This document shows, piece after piece, positions 35,971-46,215 of a stretch of 64,000 bases of DNA. The notes beneath the pieces were generated by a model. The model had not been told where the DNA came from and ran no database searches. It saw only the letters and a list, made by a program, of their open reading frames with translations. Numbering within the stretch: the first letter of the stretch is position 1; the number at the start of each line of letters is the position of its first letter. Both the position numbers and the translations under genes were made by a program. Source of the stretch: Butyriboletus loyo (taxonomy: Eukaryota > Basidiomycota > Agaricomycetes > Boletales > Boletaceae); contig JBBPSI010000020.1 in NCBI GenBank assembly GCA_038093515.1, positions 124,001-188,000 of the forward strand, written 5' to 3'.

Positions 35971-36362
35971 AGGAATGCTGACCACCTGCTCGTAGTTGGC
36001 GCTGGTTACGTCGGTCTGTGCTCACTGTTGGTTGTCTGGCGAGGTTGCTATATGAGATAACTCTTTTGTTGTATTCTACTAGGTGGTCTCACCTGCTCCG
36101 TCATAGCTCTTAAATGTCCCCAATTCAGGTCACTATTATAGATCTGAACCAGTGTCGGATCGATGCCTGGAATAGCCCGGACGACGAGCTGCCAATTTAC
36201 GAGCCCGGTCTAGAAGATATTCGTCAAGCTTGCGGTCGCCGGTCCCAACCTCTTTTCTATACAGATTTCGACAGCAGTATTCGAGAGGCCGAACTTATTT
36301 TGTCAGCGTCAACGCTCCCACCAGGAAGACGGGCACTGGAACCGGTTTTGCTGCGGATCTAA
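35968..36362 (+). pseudogene. UGDH exon 2-3 fragment, copy 2
   Basis: The fragment starts in the end of UGDH intron 1 (GACCACCTG...GTAG), keeps the GAGYVG exon 2, an extended intron 2, and exon 3 up to GTGTGFAADL. Readable pieces are [20 protein letters not shown] and YEPGLEDIRQACGRR. One base is lost near 36300, so the [10 protein letters not shown] segment continues in a different frame. It is joined at about 36363 to a Pro/Ser-rich gene segment. It is shorter than one third of UGDH and cannot be active. Confidence 0.85.
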
Positions 36363-37009
36363 CCTCGCCGCCCCTGCCAAACTGCCCATTCCCACCTCTA
36401 CCGCTGCCTCTACTGCGCCCGTATCCACCACACCGACACCGTCACCAACGCCCATCGCGCCCACCGCACTCACCTACGACACTCTCTGCCGTCCCCCAAT
36501 CGACGTCGACGTCGACATCCCCACCCGCCTCTCAGCCCATCGTCCCCATCCCCATCCCCGGCGCTTTCCCGCCACACGCCGAACTCGCTCAGCCGCCCAC
36601 GAGCCATCCACAGCCTGGCTTTGCCTTTCCCGCGTACGCTCCTCAACCCCTGTTTGGCACGTCAACGCCCATCTATGCCGTCCCCACCGCCCACCCCGCC
36701 TCCGCGCCACATAACCTCGCCGCCCCTTCCCAACTGCCCATCCCCGCCTCTACCGCTGCCTCTACTGCGCCCATATCCACCACACCCACACCAACGTCCA
36801 TCGCCCCCACCGCACTGACCTACGACTCTTTCTGGTCCACACACGCATCGTCCTCCGGATCCACCCGTGCCCTCTACCGCACCCATACCGGGTTCACAGC
36901 AAGCGCGATATCAGCGGGCAATCTGGCCATGTTGACACCCGGCGGGCACGTGGCGGTCATGACCGCCGAAGGCGTCTACGTAGGTGGCGCGAGCAATAGG
37001 AATGGGTAG
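36363..37009 (+). pseudogene. Pro/Ser-rich gene 3' fragment fused to UGDH fragment
   Basis: The C-terminal 170 codons of the Pro/Ser-rich gene are intact from AVPQSTSTSTSP to the terminal GGASNRNG. Just upstream, 36363-36488 is an extra, out-of-frame copy of an internal segment of the same gene (compare about 36719-36835). The frame is open without a stop from 36230 to 37009, across the UGDH fragment, the extra copy and the C-terminus. A 259-residue chimeric protein could therefore be made if transcribed. There is no promoter of the Pro/Ser-rich gene here. Confidence 0.75.
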
Positions 37010-37658
37010 GGGATATCATTATAGGGACTATGCATCAAAAATAAATCATAGATCATGGGGACCACAGGTGTGGGGTGTCGACTATTTTTTCTTTCCCTTC
37101 ATTTATGAATTAATCTGATCACACGCACATCTACCAACTATTAATGACAAATACATTGATTTATAATTCACGTTTTTTTCGCGAGGACTGAAGATGCGAC
37201 TCTACGTGGACGTTGGAGGGGAATACCAGATTAGCCCAAGGCGCGTCGTGTCGACGTCCATTTGTCCATGATGAATGCGTTGCGCCTCCATCCACACTGG
37301 TCGAGATCAGCGGTTTGTTGTAATTGGGTCTGTTATGGGATAACTCACTGTCTCGCAATGCTGCATCTCTTGTTCACTCGCTCCAGCTATAACCAGTATC
37401 AATATACCCACGTTCTTTGTGCACGCTCATGCTCACATATTCTGATTGTCCCATGCTCACTCTGCATTGCTCACTTGTGTCGAGGTATGAATTGTGCAGT
37501 GCGAAATCGGAATCGGATGAGCAGGAGCCATCACAGCGTCGAACAGAACATCAAATCGAGATGATGGACGACGACAAACGTCGACTTTCTTCAGCTTTAT
37601 GATCGGTGAACTGGGTATAAGTTACAAGTTTACTTCCCATATAAACAATGATATCTAC
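37010..37658. repeat. Shared 3' flank, copy at 37 kb
   Basis: Third plus-oriented copy of the block at 20174-20617, again between a Pro/Ser-rich terminus and the tail of a WD40 copy. The last 80 bp before the WD40 tail differ from the 20 and 29 kb copies and resemble the plus-strand copies near 2900 instead (TTACTTCCCATAT region). No gene is seen. Confidence 0.7.
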
Positions 37659-39916
37659 TCATAACAGCTTCAAGTTCACCCCACGCGCGGAGAACGGCGT
37701 GATCAATGTCCAAATGCATGAATCATCATCGCATACATGCCACATGCATCGATCAATGTGTCCCATCTTCGTTGACCGAGCTCCGGCACAATATCCATGC
37801 AGGTAAATTGAACGCGATCGAAACCCTGGCGTTGCCCGCTTCTTGCTGCTGTATCCCACTGTAAGCCGAGCAATCAATGGTAACACACACGGCGAACGCG
37901 CACCACGACATGGAACCCCGATGGCACGACCAAAGGTTGAGATGCATCCTGCGTTTGCTGTGCCTAATAAACCGTGAGTTGTCTCGATGTGAATTATCGC
38001 CACGACAAAACCATACGGAGACTGCTCTCGTCGGGTCTGCCGGACTTTGTCCGCTAGCGGAGGCATCCATGTTCGAACGGCTCGCCTCAGCAGCCTTGGT
38101 ACCCCTTTTAGGCTGACTCGGGATAAACATCGACGCCGACAAATGGACTAAACAATCGACGAACCTCTTTGGCTGATTTTATGAGTTGGATTCTTGATGC
38201 GACCGTTCGCTGGCATGGTTCGTCAGACACACTGCACACAGTTCGTCTACCGAAGAAGAGAACACGCACCGGCTTACGCTTAGCTGCAGCCATCCATGAA
38301 CGCCCCACGTTTGCAGTATTCGTTCTTGCCAGTGAGTTGGATCGGGATGGGGGATTGGCGGGTCGACTGGGCGCGCTGGAACGGCCATCTGGATGATGCG
38401 AACTCTGGGTCTTCTCGCCCCTCCTGCTCACTCTCTGTAGCCACCTTTTGGCCATCTGGATGCCCCCAGACGACTCGGCAGTATCACAGTGTTCGTCTGG
38501 ACAAGGGAGGATACAATCAGGACGTCTGACGGCGGTGACATGGCTTGGGACGAACCTGACGCACCCTGATGATGATGGATAGAGGATGCAGCAGACAGTG
38601 CCTGCAGTGGCGTCAACACGAAAGCGAGAGTACAGTAAGATGAGCACAGACCTTATCATAGTCGAACAAGGCTTCAGGCGCACTAATTGGTACCTCGGCC
38701 TTATGCCATTATGAAAACGAGCGTGGAAAAGAAAAGGGACAACTCGTACCTCGAGTAGGTCATCATCTCTGGCATTGGCGTGACTCTCCGGCTCGGGTGG
38801 ACTTGGTGTCGTTGGTTGCTGGGGGCCATCAGCTTCTTCTTCAGCTTCACTAGGCGCCTAAAACGGAGGAATAACAATGTGTACATGTCAACATCATAAA
38901 TGCGTAAACACTTACATGAAATGGACCATACGAGTCTGGAAGGAGATCGCCGAGATTGCGAATAATGATTTCCCCATAATCTGTTCCACTGGCAACATGG
39001 ACACCATCTGTGGAGAGAGCAATTGACTGTATCTTGCGAGTGTCCTTGATGGCAGGGCCAATCTGAGCAAGTGTTGCAGTGTCCCAGAACGAGATGGTCC
39101 TTGCTGCGAAGGTGGCGAGGAACTTCCCATTGGCAGCTAGAGCGAGCCTCCCTCTGTATTCGTCTACTTCAATCTGTTCTGACTCGGCCAGTCGAAACCC
39201 AGTGGATGAATTGAAAGCCACAATTTTATTATCGCGAAAAGCAACAAGAACTTGCTGTCCATCGTTCGACCATGTAAGGGGCCCAGGAGTGGCTGAGACC
39301 CAAGTGTGTCCTATGTTGGCCTCGATAGTGATGAGTTGGTCGCCGTTTCGACTGTCGAATATGCGAACCCAATCATCATTGCAGGCAGTGGCAATTTGTT
39401 CACCACTTGGGGAGAATTTAATTCCTTTAATGTCATTGTTATGTTGGAGTGGGCCGACCAATCTCTTCCCAGTGGTGATGTTCCAAATGTTTGCTGTACT
39501 GTGATCACCTTCTTTGGCAGTACCGGTGGCAAACATGGTACTGTCGGGCGAGATGTCAACAGTCACCACCCACTTTGTACCCTCCACATGAAGGGCCTTT
39601 TCTTGGATTTCGGCATCCCATACACTTGCACCCCCCTGCAAACTCCCGCACACCACCCATTTGTGGTCGTTCGACACAGCAATGGCGCCAGTGATGTCCA
39701 TTTCCCGCTTTCCCACCTGTTTACCATCTGCAACCTGCCATCTTTGAATACCCTTGCTGCTCCCGCTTAATAAATGCATTCCATCAGGGTGGAAAGCAAG
39801 TGCCCACACAATACCAAGGTTGGAGCCATCAAGCACTATCGTATTTTCTTGCAGAATTGTCAGCATTCCAAAGTCGCTCCTGAGAACTGCTACACACTAT
39901 TTTGCGTTGATGACAT
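37659..39916 (-). CDS. WD40 beta-propeller protein, family copy 5
   Basis: Exon 1 is 39898-39916 (MSSTQN) and exon 2 is 38916-39847. The propeller frame is open. Copy 5 is the most divergent on the minus strand: blade 1 reads LDGSNLGIVWALAFHPDG, the third blade has the extra residues of copy 2 (KEGDHSTANIWN), and the sixth reads DTRKIQSIALSTDGVHVASG. The tail keeps the Ser/Pro/Arg region (SRPANPPSRSNSLARTNT) and a short last exon with a stop at about 37659. Its tail end is more like copies 1 and 2 than 3 and 4, so copies 3 and 4 are probably the youngest pair. No partner gene is obvious. Confidence 0.8.
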
Positions 39917-40903
39917 CTTTGCGAATGGTGTATGTCCGTATGTTTCGCAGGATCAAGAAGCAAGGTGGCGAACTCGAGTGGTAGTACAGAGAGAGTTGGA
40001 TTCATAAATACGTTTCTCCCTTCTCGGTTGCGCAGGCACCTCGTGTCATTGGCGCTTATTCTTATGAACAGCCCAGCTAGGTGACCTCATTGGTCGTTGC
40101 GTTGACCAGGCAGTCAGTGGACGTTGGCGTCATTGAACAGTCTTGGTGTGCAACTTCTGATTGTGCGCTATATCTCCTCGGCTGACTGACTATGTTGCAG
40201 GACTCTATCTCGATTGTGCATGCCACGCGGAGTAGAACCTAGCTCAGATAGCTCATGAAGGCCTCGAATGCATCCACGAATCTGTCCCCTGGGTTGCTGG
40301 CGAGACGTTGGAGGAGAGCATCAAGCATGTCCTGTCTACATGCAGACACGAAGCTCATGGACATGCATTGGCAAGGACGGCAGATGCGTCAAGTGAGTGG
40401 ATCAGGCATGATGTAACGTTCTCATCGATCTCCAGCTAGTATGACTCACAAATGGGTTTCCTCACCGGTGGTAACGGCGAGGCTCTGAGAACTTAAAAGC
40501 ACAAGGTTCTCCAACCAACTAAAGGCAGACAAGGGACGGAAAGGGACTAATGCAGGACATTCGGGAACGCCTGTTCTCGAAGATATGATCTACAGTTTGT
40601 GAAGCGGGGAAGGGGAGACATATTCCATTTGCGCTCGCGTCTGCGAGCAATACATGAGATGTTATCTCTCGCTCTCGCGTTTGGGTAGACATTCGTCGGT
40701 GTTCTACATCCAGGATATCTGCACCTTCCGAGTCCCCGCTTTTGGGTGGTTTCCACTGCTCGCACGCTAGAACCGGAAGATAAAGCACATCATGGAAGCC
40801 ATCAAGGATCGTTCTGAACACTAGTGGAAAGACCTACCAGTTCCTTTCGACCAAGGCTGGTCCCATTAAATAACTTTCATTTCCGCAGTATACCAACGAC
40901 ATC
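39917..40903. repeat. 5' flank and spacer of WD40 copy 5 (shortened)
   Basis: A shorter version of the flank: the DVENG and SQFRKRL region present in copies 1, 2 and 4 is deleted at about 40380-40390. The spacer that follows matches 32640-33115. No gene is supported. Confidence 0.65.
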
Positions 40904-42345
40904 CTATACAACGACTGTAATCGTACGTCGTTCGTTAGAAATGCTCCTACAACCACCAACCAAACCCCCACTCTTTCGAGTTTCCGCATTCAGTCTCGAC
41001 ACGACGCATTCGCATCTCCCAACGACAACCCCTTGCACAAACGCCCGCCTCACATTGCGATCATCCCCATCAAACAAAAGCCGCTCCAACCACTGCCTCA
41101 CGTTGTCCTCCGTCCTCTGCATCTCGTGTTTGTCCACCCCCTCGCCCCATACAGCCAGGTTCTCCGTCGAGTCGTCGAGACTGACGTGGAGCGCGTCGAA
41201 CGCCTTCCGACCGCAAAGGACCCGATGCGGTCTTGGAGGCAGCAGAGCGAGGAACCTTTGGTAGGGGTGTGCTGGTGCCGATGGCCGTGGTGGTCGCCAT
41301 GTTCGTGGCGCTTGTGGGGTTCATGGCGGCAAGCTGCCTCTGCCTCTGTCCCGGGTCCGAGTCCGAGTTCGAATCGGGGGACAAGTCGGAGCGCTCGTTG
41401 CCCGCCGTGTCTACCGTGTTTGCCGTGTTTTCAGTGCCCACGCATGCGCTGACGACGCGCTTCAGCCAGTTCCGCTTGGACGGAGACCATCTTCGACGCT
41501 GTACTCGCCATCTGATTCGTGTACAAGGTCGACGGATTATACACACCGCCGACATCCGCGCCAAGGCTGACCCTTAGCTCTATCTCCTTCTCCGTCGACT
41601 ACACTCCGTGTCCGAGAATCGTGTTGTGTCCCGAATCGGTCGTATATCGCCGCGTAGGAGTAGGGGTCGAGCGTTTGAGTGCGTCCTCTATCTCCCTTCG
41701 GTTTTCCGAGATGTGGGTCCGGATGGAGACATGGGACAAGGACGCGACGAGCTTGCCAAGGTCAGTGAGGAGTTGTTCGCTGCAGGACAGGACGAAACGG
41801 GGGGTTGATGATGGGATGGACGAGCGGATCGTTGGGGCAAGGCTCGGATGTACTTGATGAGTGAGATGGTGTCCTGGAGGGAGGTCTTTTCAATGTACTA
41901 ATCAGGACAGTTCCAGCCCATGTTGTATTTCTGTCAGGGGGGCCTGTACGTGAACAGTGATCGAACACCGAGTTCATGATGGGGAATACGCAGGCCGACG
42001 AACGCCCGTTGGCCCTTTTCAGTGGGATGGCATGTGTGAAGCGTACGAGGTTACCTTTCTTGTGGATAATGTCCGCGAGGACGATGGTTGCATCGAGGTA
42101 TAAGCTACCGTAGTAGCAGCCCGCCGACCGTTTTCTGTCGATCGCGAGCTCCCGATCGCCGCAGCGCGTACATGATCACGTACCCCATATGCAACGGAGT
42201 GACCAACGGCATCGTTGTACGCGTGCTCGGCATATGCCTTATTTTCAAACTTGGATTCTGTGGGGGAAAATGTATTCAAGTCGGGGAGTTCGTAGTCAGC
42301 GCCTCCGGGCAAAAAAAAAAGGCACGTCTCGGTGCGGTGTGGGTG
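40904..42345 (-). pseudogene. Guanine deaminase fragment D (most 5' complete)
   Basis: This fragment reaches further into the 5' half than the others. In order on the minus strand: ADYELPDLNTFSPTESKFEN (about 42230-42300), YYGSLYLDATIVLADIIHKK (about 42060-42120), QRAFVGLRIPHHELG, YIEKTSLQDTISLIKYIRA, then VRTHISENRREIEDALK (about 41680-41730), GHNTILGHGV and finally LLFDGDDRNVRRAFVQG at about 40980-41090. In the family these correspond to the FPTE and ADI segments, HISEN, AHG and the LGDDRN terminus. The metal-binding N-terminal HxH segment is missing, and frames shift between pieces. It is a pseudogene; no intact parent is in the window. Confidence 0.8.
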
Positions 42346-42429
42346 TGGAACTTCACTCACTCCACTCGTGGACGCTGATTCTGGAAGATGCGATGAAGGC
42401 ATACGATTAAACGCTATTATTCCGCGAAT

Positions 42430-43095
42430 GATCTGGGTTGTTGTAATTCAAGGTGTATTCTTGTTGTCCCGTAGTCACTCTGCGTTGCTCATTTATGTCG
42501 AGGTATGAATTGCAACCGGATGAGCGGAGCTATCACAGCGTCGGACGGAAACATCGAATTCAGATGCTGGGCGGCGGCGACCAACGTTGACTTTCTTCAG
42601 CTTTATGGGCGGCGAACCGGGTACAAGTTTGCTTCCCATATGAACAACGATATCCACTCATAAGAGCTCTAAGTTCACGCCACGCGCGAAGTATGGCGTA
42701 ATATGCAACCGTAGCGTTACCTGCTTCTTGCTGTATGCCACCGTGAGCCGAGCAATCAAAGTTAAAACACACGGTGAACGCGCACCACAACATGGACCCC
42801 CGTTGGCACGACCAAGGGTCGAGATACATCATTCCCTAATAAAATGTGAGTTGTCTCGACGTGAAGTGTCGCCACGACAAACACATACGGAGACTGCTCT
42901 CATTGGATCTGCAGGACTTTGTCCACTAGTGGAGGCATCCATGTTCGAATGGCTCGCATCAGCAACCTTGGTATCCATCTTGGGCCGAACATCGGCGCCG
43001 ACAAACGGATTAAACAACCGACGAACCTGTTTTGCCGGTTTTGCCTTTGCGGATATTACTTGGATTTCTGCTGCGACCGTTCGCTGACACATTGG
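42430..43095 (-). pseudogene. Truncated WD40 tail fragment
   Basis: This matches the 3' flank and tail exons of the five-copy WD40 family: KPAKQVRRLFNPFVGADV, then ASHSNMDASTSGQSPADP and a DTSRRDNS segment. Homology stops at about 43095, inside the CGAACGGTCGC region of the tail, so the whole propeller and the middle exons are gone. A deletion near 42690 removes part of the last exon. It lies beyond guanine deaminase fragment D and is the last piece of duplicated material before the intact UGDH gene. Confidence 0.8.
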
Positions 43096-44306
43096 CGCTG
43101 TTGCGTGGTACCGGAGGCGTCGGGAAATCGTGCTTCATGGGTCCACGGAGCAACCGTCGCGATTCGCGCTGAATCGATGGGCAAGTAGTTGCGGCGCTCC
43201 ACCGTGTGGTTCGATGAGATTCGATAAAGTGCTGCGAGATCTGCGAACGCGGACGGCAATACTGTTACAGAGGTTGTTAGGGCAGAAAAGGAAGAAGATT
43301 TCGAAAAGGTGGCTCAATATTTTATGTTTCAGGCATCGAATGGATACGAGGGTCCAGTTTAGCCGTGCGTCGTTGACATATGTATTTACGATGACCATTG
43401 GGGAATGGTGACGAGGCACCCTGCGGCCAATTCATGGAGCCCAACCATAGCTCACTCATGGTGGCGCCTTTGTGCCAAGGAGTCTCCATTGATCATCAGA
43501 TAAGGCCCACACGAGCATTACTAGAATCAGATAACGCCATGACAGCGGAAAGACCGTGTTGAGATGGATTACGGAAGACATAAACTTTCCTGGGATGCTG
43601 TAGATTTGAACAGAACACGGAATAGTAATAGTAATGGACGATGGTGGCGGCGCACAAATATGGTGGGAAAGAGGTTTCTGTGCTGCAAGAGTAAAGAGGA
43701 AAAGACCCTTCTTATGATAATATGAAGGGCGCATAGTACCTACATTGGGGGAGAACGGCGGGAAGCGCAATATAAATGATCGGCGGTGGTGAAGGCGAAG
43801 GCGCATGTATCATTGGCGCCAAAGTGAGCACAACGTGATGGGCTTGTGAGAGATATGGGCGTGCACCAAGTTCGTTTGCTGCGATGCAGCCAATGACCCA
43901 GCGGGCATAGCGAATGGGATATATTCGCTGTACCTAATGGAGTGAGCTATGGCTATAGGTACAATAAGTAAACTGCTAATGAGTGAATACCGAACGACAT
44001 ACCTCAGTCGTAGTAGCGAAACGACGGGAGCAAGTGAACACGGTGCGAATGTATTACCGCATTTAGTAATGTAGGCTCGTCACCGTAAGTCCGGTAGGTA
44101 AATATCGACAGCAAGAATGTGAAGTGCTGGCACGCCACTCTTGTGAATTTAGAAATTCGGCCGAGACGAATGCGGCGATACCGGTGGTTTCATATTTTGA
44201 TGTTGAACGCCATTTTCAGAACCGAAACGGCGATTCGTTGCAACAGGTCCTTTCCCTAATATAAATCTCGAGCTCGGTCTCGTTCGTCTCCATCGTCTTT
44301 TTGACA
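43096..44306. other. Spacer and UGDH promoter region
   Basis: The first bases downstream of the truncated WD40 tail read LLRGTGGVGKSCF on the plus strand (about 43101-43139), a P-loop-like string that runs into stops soon after. The rest holds only short frames. The last 100 bp are the UGDH promoter, conserved in the exported fragment at 4018-4154. Confidence 0.5.
44260..44265 (+). promoter_or_regulatory. TATA box of UGDH
   Basis: TATAAA lies 42-47 bp before the start codon at 44307, followed by a pyrimidine-rich leader (GTCTCGTTCGTCTCCATCG). The same element is kept in the exported promoter fragment on the minus strand near 4093-4099. Confidence 0.6.
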
Positions 44307-46215
44307 ATGCCCGCCGTCAACAAGATCTGCTGCAGTACGTTTACTTTAGATAGATAACACGAGCTGCTGCTGACCACCTGCGCGTAGTTGGTGCTGGTTA
44401 CGTCGGTCTGTGCTGGTTGTCTGGCCAGGTTGCTATACGTGATAACTCTTTTGTTGCATTCTACTAGGTGGTCCCACCTGCTCGGTCATAGCTCTCAAAT
44501 GTCCCCACATTCAGGTCACTATTGTGGATCTAAACCAGTCCAGGATTGATGCCTGGAATAGCCCGGACTACAAGCTGCCAATTTATGAGCCCGGTCTAGA
44601 AGATGCTGTTCGTCAAACTCGCGGTCGCAACCTCTTCTTTTCTACAGATGTCGACGACGGCATTCGAGAAGCTGAACTTATTTTTGTCAGCGTCAATACT
44701 CCCACCAAGAAGACGGGCATTGGAGCCGGTTTTGCTGCAGACCTTAAGTTTGAATTTCTAACTTATCCACTGAATTATCTATCTGACTGTGTTCCTTGCA
44801 GTTATGTTGAACTTGCCACCCGTCGCATCGCCGCAGTTGCCAACTCGAGTAAAATTGTGGTCGAAAAGTCGACAGTGCCATGCCGTACTGCCGAGTCTAT
44901 GCGCACAATTCTTGAAGCTAACTCACACCCAAATTGCCGATTTGATATCTTATCGAACCCTGAATTCCTTGCCGAAGGAACGGCTATCAATGACCTCTTC
45001 GAGCCGGATCGAGTTCTTATCGGGTCCCTCGAAACACCAGAGGGCAAGGCGGCATGTAATGCGCTCGCTGAGGTTTATGCCCACTGGGTTCCGTCAGTAG
45101 CATTTCTCTACTATCATAATGAACACATAGCTGATGTGGTGCTGTAGGAGAGAACGCATCCTTACCGTGGGTGTATGGTCCTCTGAACTTTCCAAGCTAG
45201 CGGCAAATGCAATGCTAGCCCAACGCATTTCCTCCATCAACGCTCTTTCGGCTATCTGCGAGGCCACTGGTGCGAGCATCGATGAAGTGGCGCATGCCGT
45301 CGGCAAGGATTCCCGTCTCGGCCCCAAGTTCTTGCGTGCATCCGTTGGTTTCGGGGGCTCATGCTTCCAAAAGGATATCTTGAACCTGGTGTACCTCAGT
45401 GAAAGTTTGCACCTTCCGGAGGTCGCCAACTACTGGAACCAGGTCGTGATCATGAACGAATATCAAAAGAAGAGGTTCTCCAAAAAGGTTGTAGACACGC
45501 TCTTCAACACGATTACCGGCAAGGTAAGCTGCAGGTTCGGAATGACTTCTTTTCTCTTGCAATCATCGTCTATCTTTTACGTCCCATGCGCCGTTTTCAT
45601 ATCGTGGGAGCAAGACGTTGTACTAACGCCTTCCCGTAGCATATTGCCGTTCTTGGTTTCGCATTCAAAGCCGATACTGGGGACACGCGCGAGTCAGCAT
45701 CCATTTCGCTCATCCAGGACTTCCAAGCAGATAATGCGAATGTGAATATCTACGATCCAGAAGTTCAACACGAGCAGATTTGGAACGACCTTTCGGAGGC
45801 ATGTCCCGCAGTCCCGCTCACTTCCCGTAAGTACGCGACCCTGATGCTAGCATCAATCTCATCACGTTCCTTTCCCACTCACAGTGCAGAAGCGTGTAAA
45901 AATATTCAATTCCGCACTTGAAGCATGCAAGGGCACTGAAGCTGTTGTTATCGCGACCGAGTGGAAAGAATTCCGAGACATTGACTGGAACGAAGTGTAT
46001 CGCAATATGAAGAAACCGGCTTTCGTCTTCGATGGACGTATCCTACTCGATGCCGACAAACTGCGGGACATTGGATTCAAGGTTAGATGAATCTTTATTT
46101 TCTTTCTCCAGTTCAGACCATTATTGCTCTCCATACCTTTGATGGCGTTGTCAAAGACCGCATTACTGATCTAGAATCATAGGTAACCGTCATCGGTCGC
46201 GGCGAGAAGTTGTAG
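44307..46215 (+). CDS. UDP-glucose 6-dehydrogenase, intact
   Basis: Eight exons (44307-44334, 44388-44405, 44468-44747, 44802-45092, 45148-45523, 45640-45826, 45885-46081, 46183-46215) give 469 residues. The enzyme oxidises UDP-glucose to UDP-glucuronate with two NAD+, feeding wall glucuronan/xylose precursors in the cytosol. The start is [19 protein letters not shown] with the NAD-binding GxGxxG. The middle domain contains [19 protein letters not shown], and [11 protein letters not shown] holds the catalytic cysteine at residue 278. The C-terminal domain begins [19 protein letters not shown] and ends TVIGRGEKL. All splice phases close. The first 46 coding bases are split over two tiny exons. 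Pieces of this gene occur at 4018-4154, 28205-28600 and 35968-36362. Confidence 0.97.

Noticed and set aside
43456..43806. Minus-strand 116-codon frame, thought to be a third copy of the block before the second WD40 pseudogenes
   Set aside because: Base comparison by eye shows only short matches (NVGTMR-like) and no collinear similarity.
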